In this document: positions 25,952 to 33,531 of the stretch, piece by piece
How positions within the stretch are numbered: position 1 is the stretch's first letter
How the letters are laid out: every line of letters begins with the position of its first letter
Assembly: GCF_014873705.1 (NCBI RefSeq)
Contig: NZ_JADBDS010000002.1
Span: forward strand, 62,001-126,000
Reading direction: 5' to 3'
Source: Mycobacterium sp. OAS707
GTDB taxonomy: Bacteria; Actinomycetota; Actinomycetes; Mycobacteriales; Mycobacteriaceae
Length of the DNA stretch: 64,000 bases
The notes under the pieces: generated by a model
Seen by the model: the letters and a program-made list of their open reading frames with translations, nothing else
Database searches by the model: none
What the model was told of the DNA's origin: nothing
Position numbers and translations under genes: made by a program

Positions 25952-26257
25952 TTACTTCACGTCTACGAAGACCGTCTTGCCGGTGACGGTGGTGTAGATG
26001 TCGTTGCCGGCACCGGGAACGCCGGTGTCCGTGCGCGAATATGTCTGGCCCGGCCGAACGGCGACGACAGCCGCCTGGTCGAGCGGTGCCGCGCCGAGTC
26101 GGTTGACGATCACGGTGTAACCCTGGGCCTGCAGCTCGTTGATCGTCTGTTGAGCGTTGCCGGGACCGCTCGGCGCAGCGGCTGCCGGAGCCGCCAGCCC
26201 GATGATCGCCGCCCCCGCGCCAGCGATCAGTGCTGTTGCGAGTCCGAACTTCTTCAT
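25952..26257 (-). CDS. Small secreted mycobacterial protein
   Basis: A 101-residue exported protein. A clear signal peptide (MKKFGLATALIAGAGAAIIG, cleavage near AAA-APSG) is followed by a compact domain with NELQAQGYTVIVNRLG and ending VFVDVK. The start at 26257 follows AGAGGAAAT. A terminator lies directly downstream, so it is probably a single-gene unit. This type of short exported protein is common in mycobacteria; function unknown. Confidence 0.85.
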   Translation of the reverse strand: MKKFGLATALIAGAGAAIIGLAAPAAAAPSGPGNAQQTINELQAQGYTVIVNRLGAAPLDQAAVVAVRPGQTYSRTDTGVPGAGNDIYTTVTGKTVFVDVK

Positions 26258-26477
26258 GCGATTTCCTCTCGTAATGTCTAGACCTTTAAACGGGCTGGTC
26301 AGCCAATAAATTCCGGCTGCGCACACGTCGGTGACGACCATCACGTCCCGGGGTGGCGCGGCGCGGTTCGGCGGCCGGCTGTTTCCAGGCGCTACTTGAT
26401 CCACACACTGAGATAGGAGCCGAGGTTTCGTCGGGCCGGCGTCGGTGGGGGATTCGCGGTCGCAGCCGCCACTGCGG

Positions 26478-26933
26478 TCAGTCTTGCTTTCGGGCGAGTT
26501 CCTTTTGCGGCGTCCCTGCAACGGCCGCTTCAGCGATCTCGTGGATGCGCCGCTGAGACTTACGCCAGCCGCGCACCCGCACCTCGCCCACTTCTCTTCC
26601 GTTGCGCTCGACCAGGATGATCCACCGCACTCCGAACCACTTGGCAATGAACCAGGGGGGCCATACCACCGCCAGGAAGAACGTGTCGAGGTCACCGCCG
26701 CGGTCGGTATCGGGGAGGAAGGAGAGGTTCCAGTTGGGGAACCACCGGCGATACACCGTCCACTGCACCCCATTCGGTCCGGTTACCTTCACCATGCCGC
26801 GCGCGAGTCGCCAGCGCTGGCGTAAGCCGGCTTCGGGGGCGCCCACTACTTGGGCCTGCTGACCTCGCGGCTCCTGCTCGGCGAACTGGCGGCCCAGCCC
26901 GGCGATGCGCTTCTCGGGGTCATCGTCGCCCAC
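26478..26933 (-). CDS. Putative small membrane-associated protein
   Basis: About 151 residues. It begins GDDDPEKRIAGLGRQFAEQE, the charged N-terminal pattern seen in several mycobacterial small membrane proteins. A Trp/Phe-rich hydrophobic stretch (FFLAVVWPPWFIAKWF) could span or dip into the membrane, and the C terminus is basic. I chose the GTG at 26933; the frame is open to an ATG at 27059, but that would overlap the cyclase gene by 65 bp. It lies just downstream of the cyclase and may share its transcript. The 220 bp between 26258 and 26477 hold only the promoter of the secreted protein. Confidence 0.6.
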   Translation of the reverse strand: MGDDDPEKRIAGLGRQFAEQEPRGQQAQVVGAPEAGLRQRWRLARGMVKVTGPNGVQWTVYRRWFPNWNLSFLPDTDRGGDLDTFFLAVVWPPWFIAKWFGVRWIILVERNGREVGEVRVRGWRKSQRRIHEIAEAAVAGTPQKELARKQD

Positions 26934-26994
26934 CAGCAAATGATCCCACGCCGCGGGCTTCGGGTGCAGCAAACAGCGCAGGTCCGCCAGTGGG

Positions 26995-28299
26995 CTATCG
27001 AGAGGCGACGGCAAAGAGGCGCCACTCGCCGGGCACGCCCTTGAGCTCATGAATGCCACGGTCTTCGAACTCGAGCCCAGACCCGATCACCAGGTCGCGC
27101 AGCGTGCTGGACACCAGCACGTCATTTGGCCCGGATAGTGCCGACACTCGCGCGCCGATGTGCACGGCGATCCCGCCGATATCGTCGCCGCGGATCTCGC
27201 ACTCACCGGTGTGCAGCCCCGCACGCACCTGGATGCCGAGCGCCTGCACCGAATCGCGAATTGCCATGGCGCAGCGGATCGCTCGCTGCGGGCCGTCGAA
27301 CATCGCGAGGAACCCGTCACCCGCCGTGCTGACTTCGCGGCCTCGAAACCGGGCGAGCTGCGACCGTACGACGGCGTCGTGCGCATCGAGCAGGGCGTGC
27401 CAGTCACGGTCGCCCATCTTGGCGGCACGCTGCGTCGAGCCGACAATGTCAGTGAACAACACCGTGGCGAGCACCCGATCCTCGGCTACGTCGGCCTGCT
27501 CGCCGGTGACGAACTTGGCGATCTCCTGGAAAGACTCGCGCCACGGTTCCACGAAGTGATACAGGTTGCGTCCAGGCAGCTCAACGTATTTCGCGCCTGA
27601 AATCTGGTCGGCGACGTACTTGCCGTGCGCGGGCAGGATAAATGGGTCGTCTCTGTGATGGAGCGCGAGGGTCGGCACGCGGACTGCCGGAAGCACGGCC
27701 CGCACGTCGACTTCGGTCACCAGCGGTAGTACCAGCGCGAAAGCCGCTGGACTTGCTGCCAGGCGTTCCTCTCGCGCCCAGGCGGCCCGAATCTCCTCGT
27801 TCCATGGCATGTCGGGATTGATCACGTGCTGGAATTCGCCTGTGCCCCACATGGCGGTCATGGCCGCAGCGGCCTCGTGCGTGCTTTGACTCACCGGATC
27901 CGCATACCCCTCCAACACAACGAGCGCGGTAGTGCGAGATGGGTGGGTGGCGGCGAAGAGCGCCGCTGGGGGCAACGCGCCCACCGACGCGAGCAGAACC
28001 GCCTCGGGACTTCCTAGGTCGTCGAGCACCGCGGTGATGCTGTCAGCCCATTGCTCCAACGTCGGCAGCGCGCCCGGGGCGACGGAATCAGACGCTCCCG
28101 TTCCCGGCTGATCAAAGAAGATGAGCCGCCCAAGAGAAGCCATCGCCTCAACCCACTCCCGGAACGAGGCTAGCTCTGGCAAGAGTTCGCAACAGGTGAA
28201 CCAGTTCGGGACGAACACAATGTCCCTCGCACCCTCGGGCGAGGCGCGATAGGCGACGCGCAAGTCCCCGTTCAACGCGTAGCGCGTCTCCGAGAACAT
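26995..28299 (-). CDS. Alpha/beta-hydrolase fused to class III adenylate cyclase
   Basis: A 434-residue fusion. Residues 1-255 are an alpha/beta-hydrolase-like domain (candidate nucleophile Ser105 in ASVGAL, candidate His248). Residues 275-434 are a class III cyclase domain. Metal-binding aspartates are visible (Asp284 in FTDIVGST, Asp328 in AGDGF), and Arg384 is kept. The purine-selecting Lys position is Ser324, and the transition-state Asn position is His380. Such hydrolase-cyclase fusions are common in mycobacteria; the hydrolase part may sense a ligand. The product (cAMP or otherwise) is not certain given the substitutions. Confidence 0.87.
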   Translation of the reverse strand: MFSETRYALNGDLRVAYRASPEGARDIVFVPNWFTCCELLPELASFREWVEAMASLGRLIFFDQPGTGASDSVAPGALPTLEQWADSITAVLDDLGSPEAVLLASVGALPPAALFAATHPSRTTALVVLEGYADPVSQSTHEAAAAMTAMWGTGEFQHVINPDMPWNEEIRAAWAREERLAASPAAFALVLPLVTEVDVRAVLPAVRVPTLALHHRDDPFILPAHGKYVADQISGAKYVELPGRNLYHFVEPWRESFQEIAKFVTGEQADVAEDRVLATVLFTDIVGSTQRAAKMGDRDWHALLDAHDAVVRSQLARFRGREVSTAGDGFLAMFDGPQRAIRCAMAIRDSVQALGIQVRAGLHTGECEIRGDDIGGIAVHIGARVSALSGPNDVLVSSTLRDLVIGSGLEFEDRGIHELKGVPGEWRLFAVASR

Positions 28300-28338
28300 T
28301 GCGGAAGTCTAAGCCGCGCACCGAGGCATCGCCGCCAA

Positions 28339-28366
28339 AAAAGGGCCGCAGAGATGCGGCCCTTTT
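28339..28366. terminator. Strong bidirectional intrinsic terminator
   Basis: A perfect 12-bp stem (AAAAGGGCCGCA / TGCGGCCCTTTT) with a GAGA loop has A- and T-runs on both sides. It lies 31 bp downstream of the small membrane protein gene on the minus strand and before the cyclase start, so it mainly ends that short transcript. Confidence 0.88.
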
Positions 28367-28397
28367 GCGTTTTTGCGGTCGACGCTTCGTTCGGACT

Positions 28398-28661
28398 TCA
28401 GGGGTGCTTGGCGTAGCGCTGCAGGAAGGCGACGGCAAGGAAGGCCCCGAAGGCAATGCCCGCAACCCATTTCACAAAGCTGACAATGAGCGTGCCCGTG
28501 GGCACCTCGACGATGGAGAACGGCGAAGCCGCGTACAGCACCACGCTGAGCATGACAACGGACCACAGCGCGATGACGATGCCTGCGATTCCCTGCCAGA
28601 GGGCAATGTTGCGGGGGATGCGTTTGGTGTAGTTCTCGATGGGTGCGGGCACGATGTTCAT
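28398..28661 (-). CDS. Small two-helix membrane protein
   Basis: An 87-residue protein with two predicted membrane spans (IALWQGIAGIVIALWSVVML and FVKWVAGIAFGAFLAVAFL) and a short soluble N terminus. The start is ATG 28661 after AAAGGAAA. It is a monocistronic unit with its own terminator at 28339-28366. I do not recognise a family. Confidence 0.8.
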   Translation of the reverse strand: MNIVPAPIENYTKRIPRNIALWQGIAGIVIALWSVVMLSVVLYAASPFSIVEVPTGTLIVSFVKWVAGIAFGAFLAVAFLQRYAKHP

Positions 28662-28780
28662 TGTTGGGTTTCCTTTCAGATGCGCTGGCGGGCGCCTCTT
28701 GTAGTCGACGATCATGAATTGGTGAGGAAAGGATGAACCTGCCCGCTTGGGAAATTCTTGGAAGGACAAAGAGCCCGTAC

Positions 28781-29605
28781 CTAGAAGAACCGGCCCACCC
28801 TGGCAAGATTCAGCGGAACGCCGACGACACTGAGCTGATTGATGATGTCCTCCAAGCGTTTTCGCGGGAGATCCATCCGCCACTCCGGCAGGGTGCCTTC
28901 CAGGCGCACCACCCCTGGCGCGAAGCTGATACCGGTCATGGTCAGGCCGTGCGGAAGCTCCGGCAACCGCACCGGATATGCGGGCGTCCGCCCAGGCAGC
29001 TTCCACTGCGACTGCCGAACCGCGACCCCGCGCGGCTTGAGCCACAGCGTCGACCCGTCGAGATGCGCCTCGACCTCCACGTGCCCCAGCAGCGGCCTGC
29101 GCGCCAGCCGCAGTCGCGCGATCCCGTCGGCACCCACCTCACCGGACAACCGTGGCACCGCCCACCGGAACAGGTCGTCGAGCACCGGCGCAGGGATTTC
29201 CAGCGTCAGCTCGACCGGAGCGGCCACCAGCACCGGCGGTGCCGTCGGCTTCATGTGGACGTTGTGCAGCACCGCAGTCGCCCGGTCGAATCGATGCCCG
29301 TTCCAATAGATGTCACGTGCCGCGAGCCGGACATCGTTGAGCTGGCCCACTGACAACCCACGTACGTCGAGCCGCGAGTCGAACTCGGTGACCGTCAGCA
29401 TCAGGTCGCCGTCGTCCAACCGAACCGTCAGCCGACGCCCCACGACCAGCCGGCGCAGCGTCATGAACAACGTCCGATAAGCCGCCGCCGCCCCGGTACT
29501 GACCGGCGCGACCGCCGCCGTCGACCACAGCGACGTCAGCATGTCGAGCGGCCGGAAAGGGTCGAACCGGCGCAGCGGACGCGTCATGCGTCCACCATCC
29601 CTCAT
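28781..29605 (-). CDS. DUF2993/LmeA-like lipid-binding protein
   Basis: About 274 residues. The central part (TEFDSRLDVRGLSVGQLNDV, then PVELTLEIPAPVLDDLF) resembles DUF2993 proteins, the family of the mycobacterial LmeA phospholipid-binding protein. No obvious signal peptide, only a mildly hydrophobic stretch near residues 25-50. The ATG at 29605 overlaps the TetR stop by four bases; an internal ATG at 29587 preceded by GGTGG is an alternative. It is in an operon with TetR. Confidence 0.65.
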   Translation of the reverse strand: MRDGGRMTRPLRRFDPFRPLDMLTSLWSTAAVAPVSTGAAAAYRTLFMTLRRLVVGRRLTVRLDDGDLMLTVTEFDSRLDVRGLSVGQLNDVRLAARDIYWNGHRFDRATAVLHNVHMKPTAPPVLVAAPVELTLEIPAPVLDDLFRWAVPRLSGEVGADGIARLRLARRPLLGHVEVEAHLDGSTLWLKPRGVAVRQSQWKLPGRTPAYPVRLPELPHGLTMTGISFAPGVVRLEGTLPEWRMDLPRKRLEDIINQLSVVGVPLNLARVGRFF

Positions 29606-30210
29606 CCGCGGGGCGGAGTGAAGCTCGATAACAGTGTCCGCATCGACTTGGCGACTGCATGTCGGGTCTCCACCGGATCGGCCGAGTTGGCAATCAGCAT
29701 GGCGCCGCGGGTAAGCGCGCCGAGCAGCAACCGAGTCACGGTTTCGGGGTCCTCGATCGTGATGGTGCCCGCGGCGGCGGCGGCCGTCAGCGAATGCACG
29801 ATCGCCGCGTGCGCGTACCGCTCGTCGAGTTCGGTGTAGCGGGCGAGACCGAGCACGGCGGGCCCGTCGACGATCAGGATGCGTTGCATGTCCGGCTGCA
29901 GCACGCCGTCGAGGAACGCCTCGAAGGCACGGGCCAGCTCATCGACGCCGTCCGTCGCTCCATGCGCCGCCTTCGCGGAAACCTTCATCAAGTCGGTGTG
30001 AGCCTGCACGAATACGGACTCGAAAAGCGCTGTCTTGGTGGGGAAGTGGTGATAGAGCGCTCCGGTTGTGACGCGGGCCTCGCGCGCAAGGTCGTCGACC
30101 GATGTCGCCCGGAAGCCGTGCTCACCGAACAGCCTGCGGCCCGCCGCGATCAGTGCCGCTCGCGTCTGCGCGACCTGTTCGGCGCGCAGCGTAGCGGGCT
30201 GATCCGACAT
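29602..30210 (-). CDS. TetR-family regulator
   Basis: A 202-residue TetR repressor with an N-terminal HTH (about 15-60, VDDLAREARVTTGALYHHFP) and an all-helical ligand domain. ATG 30210 has a GAGGAGGAAAA ribosome-binding site. It is divergent from the SCP2-type gene across a 68-bp region with an inverted repeat, so it probably represses both itself and that gene. The DUF2993-like gene is coupled downstream. Confidence 0.9.
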   Translation of the reverse strand: MSDQPATLRAEQVAQTRAALIAAGRRLFGEHGFRATSVDDLAREARVTTGALYHHFPTKTALFESVFVQAHTDLMKVSAKAAHGATDGVDELARAFEAFLDGVLQPDMQRILIVDGPAVLGLARYTELDERYAHAAIVHSLTAAAAAGTITIEDPETVTRLLLGALTRGAMLIANSADPVETRHAVAKSMRTLLSSFTPPRG

Positions 30211-30241
30211 CTGGTTTTCCTCCTCGTAGACCGAGAATACC

Positions 30242-30271
30242 CTATTGACATAGTGACGTTATGTGAAATAG
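30242..30271. promoter_or_regulatory. TetR-type operator overlapping a promoter
   Basis: CTATTGACATA (30242-30252) and TATGTGAAATAG (30260-30271) form an imperfect inverted repeat around 7 bp, with a perfect ACATA/TATGT core. TTGACA (30245-30250), 17 bp, then ATAGTT (30268-30273) gives a promoter whose start would fall at the ATG 30279, consistent with a leaderless mRNA. The operator covers the -35 and spacer, as a repressor site would. Confidence 0.6.
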
Positions 30272-30278
30272 TTGCCCT

Positions 30279-31136
30279 ATGACATCAGCCCCCGTGCATC
30301 TCAGCGCCCCGGGCGAGGACACCCGGCGCGCCTACAGCCCGACCCTGGCGGCGCTGCGCGGCGCCGTCGCACGCAGCGCCGACCTCTGGCGCAGCATCGA
30401 CAAACCGGACGCGCCCGCGCCCGGCCTGATCTGGACCGCCGCGGAAACCGCCGCACACGTCGTCGGTGATCTTCGTGACTACACCCAGGCACTGACACGT
30501 CACGCAGGTGGCTATATGACTCACCTCAACCGGCCGACGGAATCGCCTTCTGCGCTCAGCGCGAAGGTCAACGCCCGTCACCTCGAGGAGGTGCGCGAGC
30601 GCAACCTGCACACGCTGGCCGACATGCTCGAGGTCGCCGCCGACGCCTACCTGACCGTGGCCGCCAACGCCGATCCGAGCGTCGAGATCCAGACTCCCAA
30701 CGGGTTGGTGATCGGGCCCGCGACGATGGCCTCACTGCTGCTCGGCGAGCAGCTGATCCACGGGCTCGACATCTCGCGCACGGCCAAGCTCGAATGGCCG
30801 ATCGACAAGGCCGACGCGTTTCTGGTGATTCCCGGCGTGTTGGCCGTTGCGCCGCAATACCTGCGGCCGCAGCGCGCAGCAGGCGCACAAATCAGCTTCG
30901 AGTTGCGAATGCGCGGTGGCCCCAGCTACCGGCTGGCCGTCGCCGACGGCACGGCGGTCGTCACTGCGGCCGGCGAGAGGGCCGACTGTGTGATCACCGC
31001 GGACCCCGTCGCTTTCCTGTTGCTCGGCTACGGCAGGATCCGGCAACTGTCACCCGTGCTGCGCGGCCAGCTACGCCCCGGCGGCCGCAAGCCCTGGCTG
31101 GCAATGAGGTTCGGCACGCTGCTCTACAGCCCGTAG
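30279..31136 (+). CDS. Maleylpyruvate-isomerase-like/SCP2-domain protein
   Basis: A 285-residue protein. The N-terminal half (about 20-190) has the DinB-like helical pattern of the actinobacterial maleylpyruvate isomerase N-domain (WTAAETAAHVVGDLRDY). The C-terminal 100 residues match an SCP2 sterol-carrier fold (FELRMRGGPSYRLAVADGTA, DCVITADPVAFLLL). It may be a mycothiol-dependent enzyme or a lipid-binding protein. TetR control is suggested by the operator at its promoter. The start codon may be leaderless. Confidence 0.78.
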   Translation: MTSAPVHLSAPGEDTRRAYSPTLAALRGAVARSADLWRSIDKPDAPAPGLIWTAAETAAHVVGDLRDYTQALTRHAGGYMTHLNRPTESPSALSAKVNARHLEEVRERNLHTLADMLEVAADAYLTVAANADPSVEIQTPNGLVIGPATMASLLLGEQLIHGLDISRTAKLEWPIDKADAFLVIPGVLAVAPQYLRPQRAAGAQISFELRMRGGPSYRLAVADGTAVVTAAGERADCVITADPVAFLLLGYGRIRQLSPVLRGQLRPGGRKPWLAMRFGTLLYSP

Positions 31137-31156
31137 CGCGTATACAGTTGTAGGCG

Positions 31157-32467
31157 ATGGCCTCTGTGGTAATCGTCGGCAGCGGATTCACTGGCTTCGA
31201 GTGCGCTCGGCACCTGGCGAGGAAGCTGCGCAGACATGATGCGTCGGTCGACATCTCGATCATTTCCCCTGTCGATTACATGTTGTATACGCCGCTGCTG
31301 CCCGATGTGGCCGGCGGCGTGGTCGACGCCCGCTTCGTCGCGATACCACTGGCCAATGCGTTGCGCGGAGTGCAGCACCTCCGCGGCAGGGTCGACGGCG
31401 TTGACTTCGACGGGCATACCGTCACCTACACCGACCCCGAAGAGCGGGCACGCGTCCTGCCATGGGATCGGCTCGTGCTCACACCGGGTTCGGTGACCAA
31501 GCTCTTCGATGTGCCCGGTCTCGCCGAACATGCGCGCGGTCTGAAGTCGACGGCTGAGGCGTTGTACCTGCGCGACCACGTGCTCGAGCAACTCGAACTC
31601 GCCGATGTCGACGATGACGCCGGTCGGGCCGCCGCGCGCAGGACGATCGTCGTCGTCGGCGCGTCCTATTCGGGCACCGAACTCGTCCTGCAACTGCGCG
31701 CCCTCGCCGACTCTGCGGCCCGACAGATGGACTTCGATCGGGCCGAGGTCAGATTCGTGTTGCTCGACATGGCCGAACAAGTGATGCCAGAGGTGGGGGA
31801 GAAGCTGGGCGCCGCGGCGATGCGAGTGCTGAAATCGCGTGGCGTCGACGTCCGGCTCGGCGTCACGCTGAAGGAAGTGCACGCGGAACACGTTGTGCTC
31901 ATCGATGATTCACTGATCCGCACCCACACCGTCGCATGGGTGACCGGCGTGACCGGCGCTCCGCTGATCGAGAAACTGGGCCTGCCGACAGAGAAGGGCA
32001 GGCTGACGGTCGGGACGAATCTCCAAGTCCCCGACCATCCCGACGTGTTCTCCGCGGGCGACGCGGCAGCCGTACCCGACGTCACGCAGCCGGGCAAGAT
32101 CACCCCGCCGACCGCGCAACACGCCATCCGGCAGGGAAAGGTGTTGGCGCGCAACGTCGCCGCGAGCCTCGGCTACGGAAAGCCGAAGAACTACAAGCAC
32201 CGCAACATGGGTTTGGTAGTCGACCTCGGACCGCGCTATGCCGTGGCCAACCCGCTCAACATTCAGTTGTCCGGGCTGCCGGCCAAAGCCGTCACCCGCG
32301 CCTACCACCTCTATGCAATGCCGCGCTTCGTCAACCGCTGGGCGGTGGCCCTGGCCTACCTCACCGACGTGTTCTTCGACCGATCGGTGGTGTCGATGGG
32401 GTTGGCGTCGGAGGAGGACGCGCAATTCCAGGCGAGCGAGGGCATCCCTATGCCGAAAGCAGACTGA
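31157..32467 (+). CDS. FAD-dependent NADH dehydrogenase-like oxidoreductase
   Basis: A 436-residue two-dinucleotide-binding-domain flavoprotein related to type II NADH dehydrogenases. FAD-binding VIVGSGFTGFECARHL at 5-20, an NAD-binding VVVGASYSGTELVLQL near 165, and the late FAD motif VFSAGDAAAVPD are present. The C-terminal region with hydrophobic helices (WAVALAYLTDVFF) could attach it to the membrane. It would pass electrons from NADH to a quinone or another acceptor. It is the upstream neighbour of a small conserved gene. Confidence 0.87.
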   Translation: MASVVIVGSGFTGFECARHLARKLRRHDASVDISIISPVDYMLYTPLLPDVAGGVVDARFVAIPLANALRGVQHLRGRVDGVDFDGHTVTYTDPEERARVLPWDRLVLTPGSVTKLFDVPGLAEHARGLKSTAEALYLRDHVLEQLELADVDDDAGRAAARRTIVVVGASYSGTELVLQLRALADSAARQMDFDRAEVRFVLLDMAEQVMPEVGEKLGAAAMRVLKSRGVDVRLGVTLKEVHAEHVVLIDDSLIRTHTVAWVTGVTGAPLIEKLGLPTEKGRLTVGTNLQVPDHPDVFSAGDAAAVPDVTQPGKITPPTAQHAIRQGKVLARNVAASLGYGKPKNYKHRNMGLVVDLGPRYAVANPLNIQLSGLPAKAVTRAYHLYAMPRFVNRWAVALAYLTDVFFDRSVVSMGLASEEDAQFQASEGIPMPKAD

Positions 32468-32499
32468 TTCAAGTCCGTCGAAGCGGGAACGCTACGGGC

Positions 32500-32691
32500 A
32501 TGGCTACGTATCGAGTGTTGAACCCCAAGGGTGAGGTTGTCGACACCAAGGACATCGAAAGCGCCGACGACGCGCATGCCTGGTTCGTCGACCAGAAGGC
32601 CGACCCAGAACTCGGGTGGCGCATGGAGGTCAAGGCCGACGACGGCGACTGGGCGTTCTTCGACAGCAGCGAGGGCGACCGCAAGTACTAG
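32500..32691 (+). CDS. Small conserved actinobacterial protein
   Basis: A 63-residue soluble, acidic protein (MATYRVLNPKGEVVDTKDIE...). The frame runs from ATG 32500 to TAG 32691 and keeps the coding GC pattern. It lies 32 bp after the flavoprotein and shares the palindromic CTAG with the stop of the convergent TetR gene. A longer upstream extension of the frame is a shadow. Function unknown. Confidence 0.7.
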   Translation: MATYRVLNPKGEVVDTKDIESADDAHAWFVDQKADPELGWRMEVKADDGDWAFFDSSEGDRKY

Positions 32692-33362
32692 GCAGCAGCG
32701 TATCGGCTCAGTTCGAGGTGGCTGCGGGCCCGCAATGGCTGGGTCGCGCTCTGCGGCAGACCCAGCACCCGAACGCAGGCATCCGCAACGTGTTCCGGTA
32801 GACCGGCCCGCTCCGGACCCGGCTGTTTGGTCCACATGTTGACCAATGACTCCACCAACCGGAACGGCAGATCGGCAGCGGCTTCATCCACGCCGGTGTC
32901 CGCGACGATCGCCTTGCTCACCGCCAGGTAGTGCAGGCGCAGCCGCTCGCGGTCCGACCAGAACGGCTCGAGGCGCGCCCACCGCAATTCAGGCTGCAGA
33001 TACAGCGCTCCGAGATTCCAGCGACCCTCCAACAACTGACGACCGTCGAACAGTGCCAACGCGTGCAAGTGCTCCGCCGCGCTCAGGGCAGGCTCCGCCG
33101 CCGAGAGGCTGTCGATGATCGTCAGCGTCGGCGTGACGGTCTGGCTGAGCAGGGCGCACAGAATGTCGTCCTTGGTCTTGAAGTAGTGATAAAGCGACGC
33201 CTGCCGGATACCGACGGCCTCGGCGATGGTGCGGGTCGACGTACCCGTATAGCCCAGCGTGGTGAAGAGTTCGCCTGCGGCATCGAGGATCTCGTCACGG
33301 GCCGTGCTGCCAGGCCTTCGCTGCGTCGTCAGCCGTGGGCGGCCCGCACGAGTGATCGACAT
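32688..33362 (-). CDS. TetR-family regulator of the ureide operon
   Basis: About 224 residues from ATG 33362. The N-terminal HTH reads TSTRTIAEAVGIRQASLYHYF; the ligand domain is helical. It diverges from the large transporter-ureide operon, with two CTGTC-N4-GACAG operators between them, and so is the likely repressor of that operon. The frame remains open to an ATG at 33407, but that start lies inside the operator region. The effector is probably a ureide or purine, which is inference. Confidence 0.87.
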   Translation of the reverse strand: MSITRAGRPRLTTQRRPGSTARDEILDAAGELFTTLGYTGTSTRTIAEAVGIRQASLYHYFKTKDDILCALLSQTVTPTLTIIDSLSAAEPALSAAEHLHALALFDGRQLLEGRWNLGALYLQPELRWARLEPFWSDRERLRLHYLAVSKAIVADTGVDEAAADLPFRLVESLVNMWTKQPGPERAGLPEHVADACVRVLGLPQSATQPLRARSHLELSRYAAA

Positions 33363-33394
33363 GGCCCCATCGTGGCCTACTGAACAGCAGATAT

Positions 33395-33420
33395 GCGTTT
33401 CTGTCACACGACAGAAACGC
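33395..33420. promoter_or_regulatory. TetR operator O1 (perfect palindrome)
   Basis: A perfect inverted repeat GCGTTTCTGTC, ACAC, GACAGAAACGC lies 32 bp upstream of the TetR start. The core CTGTC-N4-GACAG recurs at 33496-33509 near the transporter gene, which supports a common binding protein. Confidence 0.75.
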
Positions 33421-33495
33421 GGGACACGAATCGGTTACGCAGCACCGTCGATTGGTTACGCCAGCGACACCCACCGCCTTCGCCCGCGCTGAAAA

Positions 33496-33509
33496 CTGTC
33501 AAGTGACAG
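33496..33509. promoter_or_regulatory. TetR operator O2 (core repeat)
   Basis: CTGTC, AAGT, GACAG repeats the core of O1 with different outer bases. It ends 22 bp before the ATG at 33532, where repressor binding would block transcription of the ABC/ureide operon. Confidence 0.65.
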
Positions 33510-33531
33510 GCGGGGGTGGCAGGAGCGGTGC

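Noticed and set aside
28662..29045. Upstream extension of the small membrane protein frame to 29045
   Set aside because: It runs antisense-like through the DUF2993 gene with no coding pattern; ATG 28661 has a good ribosome-binding site.
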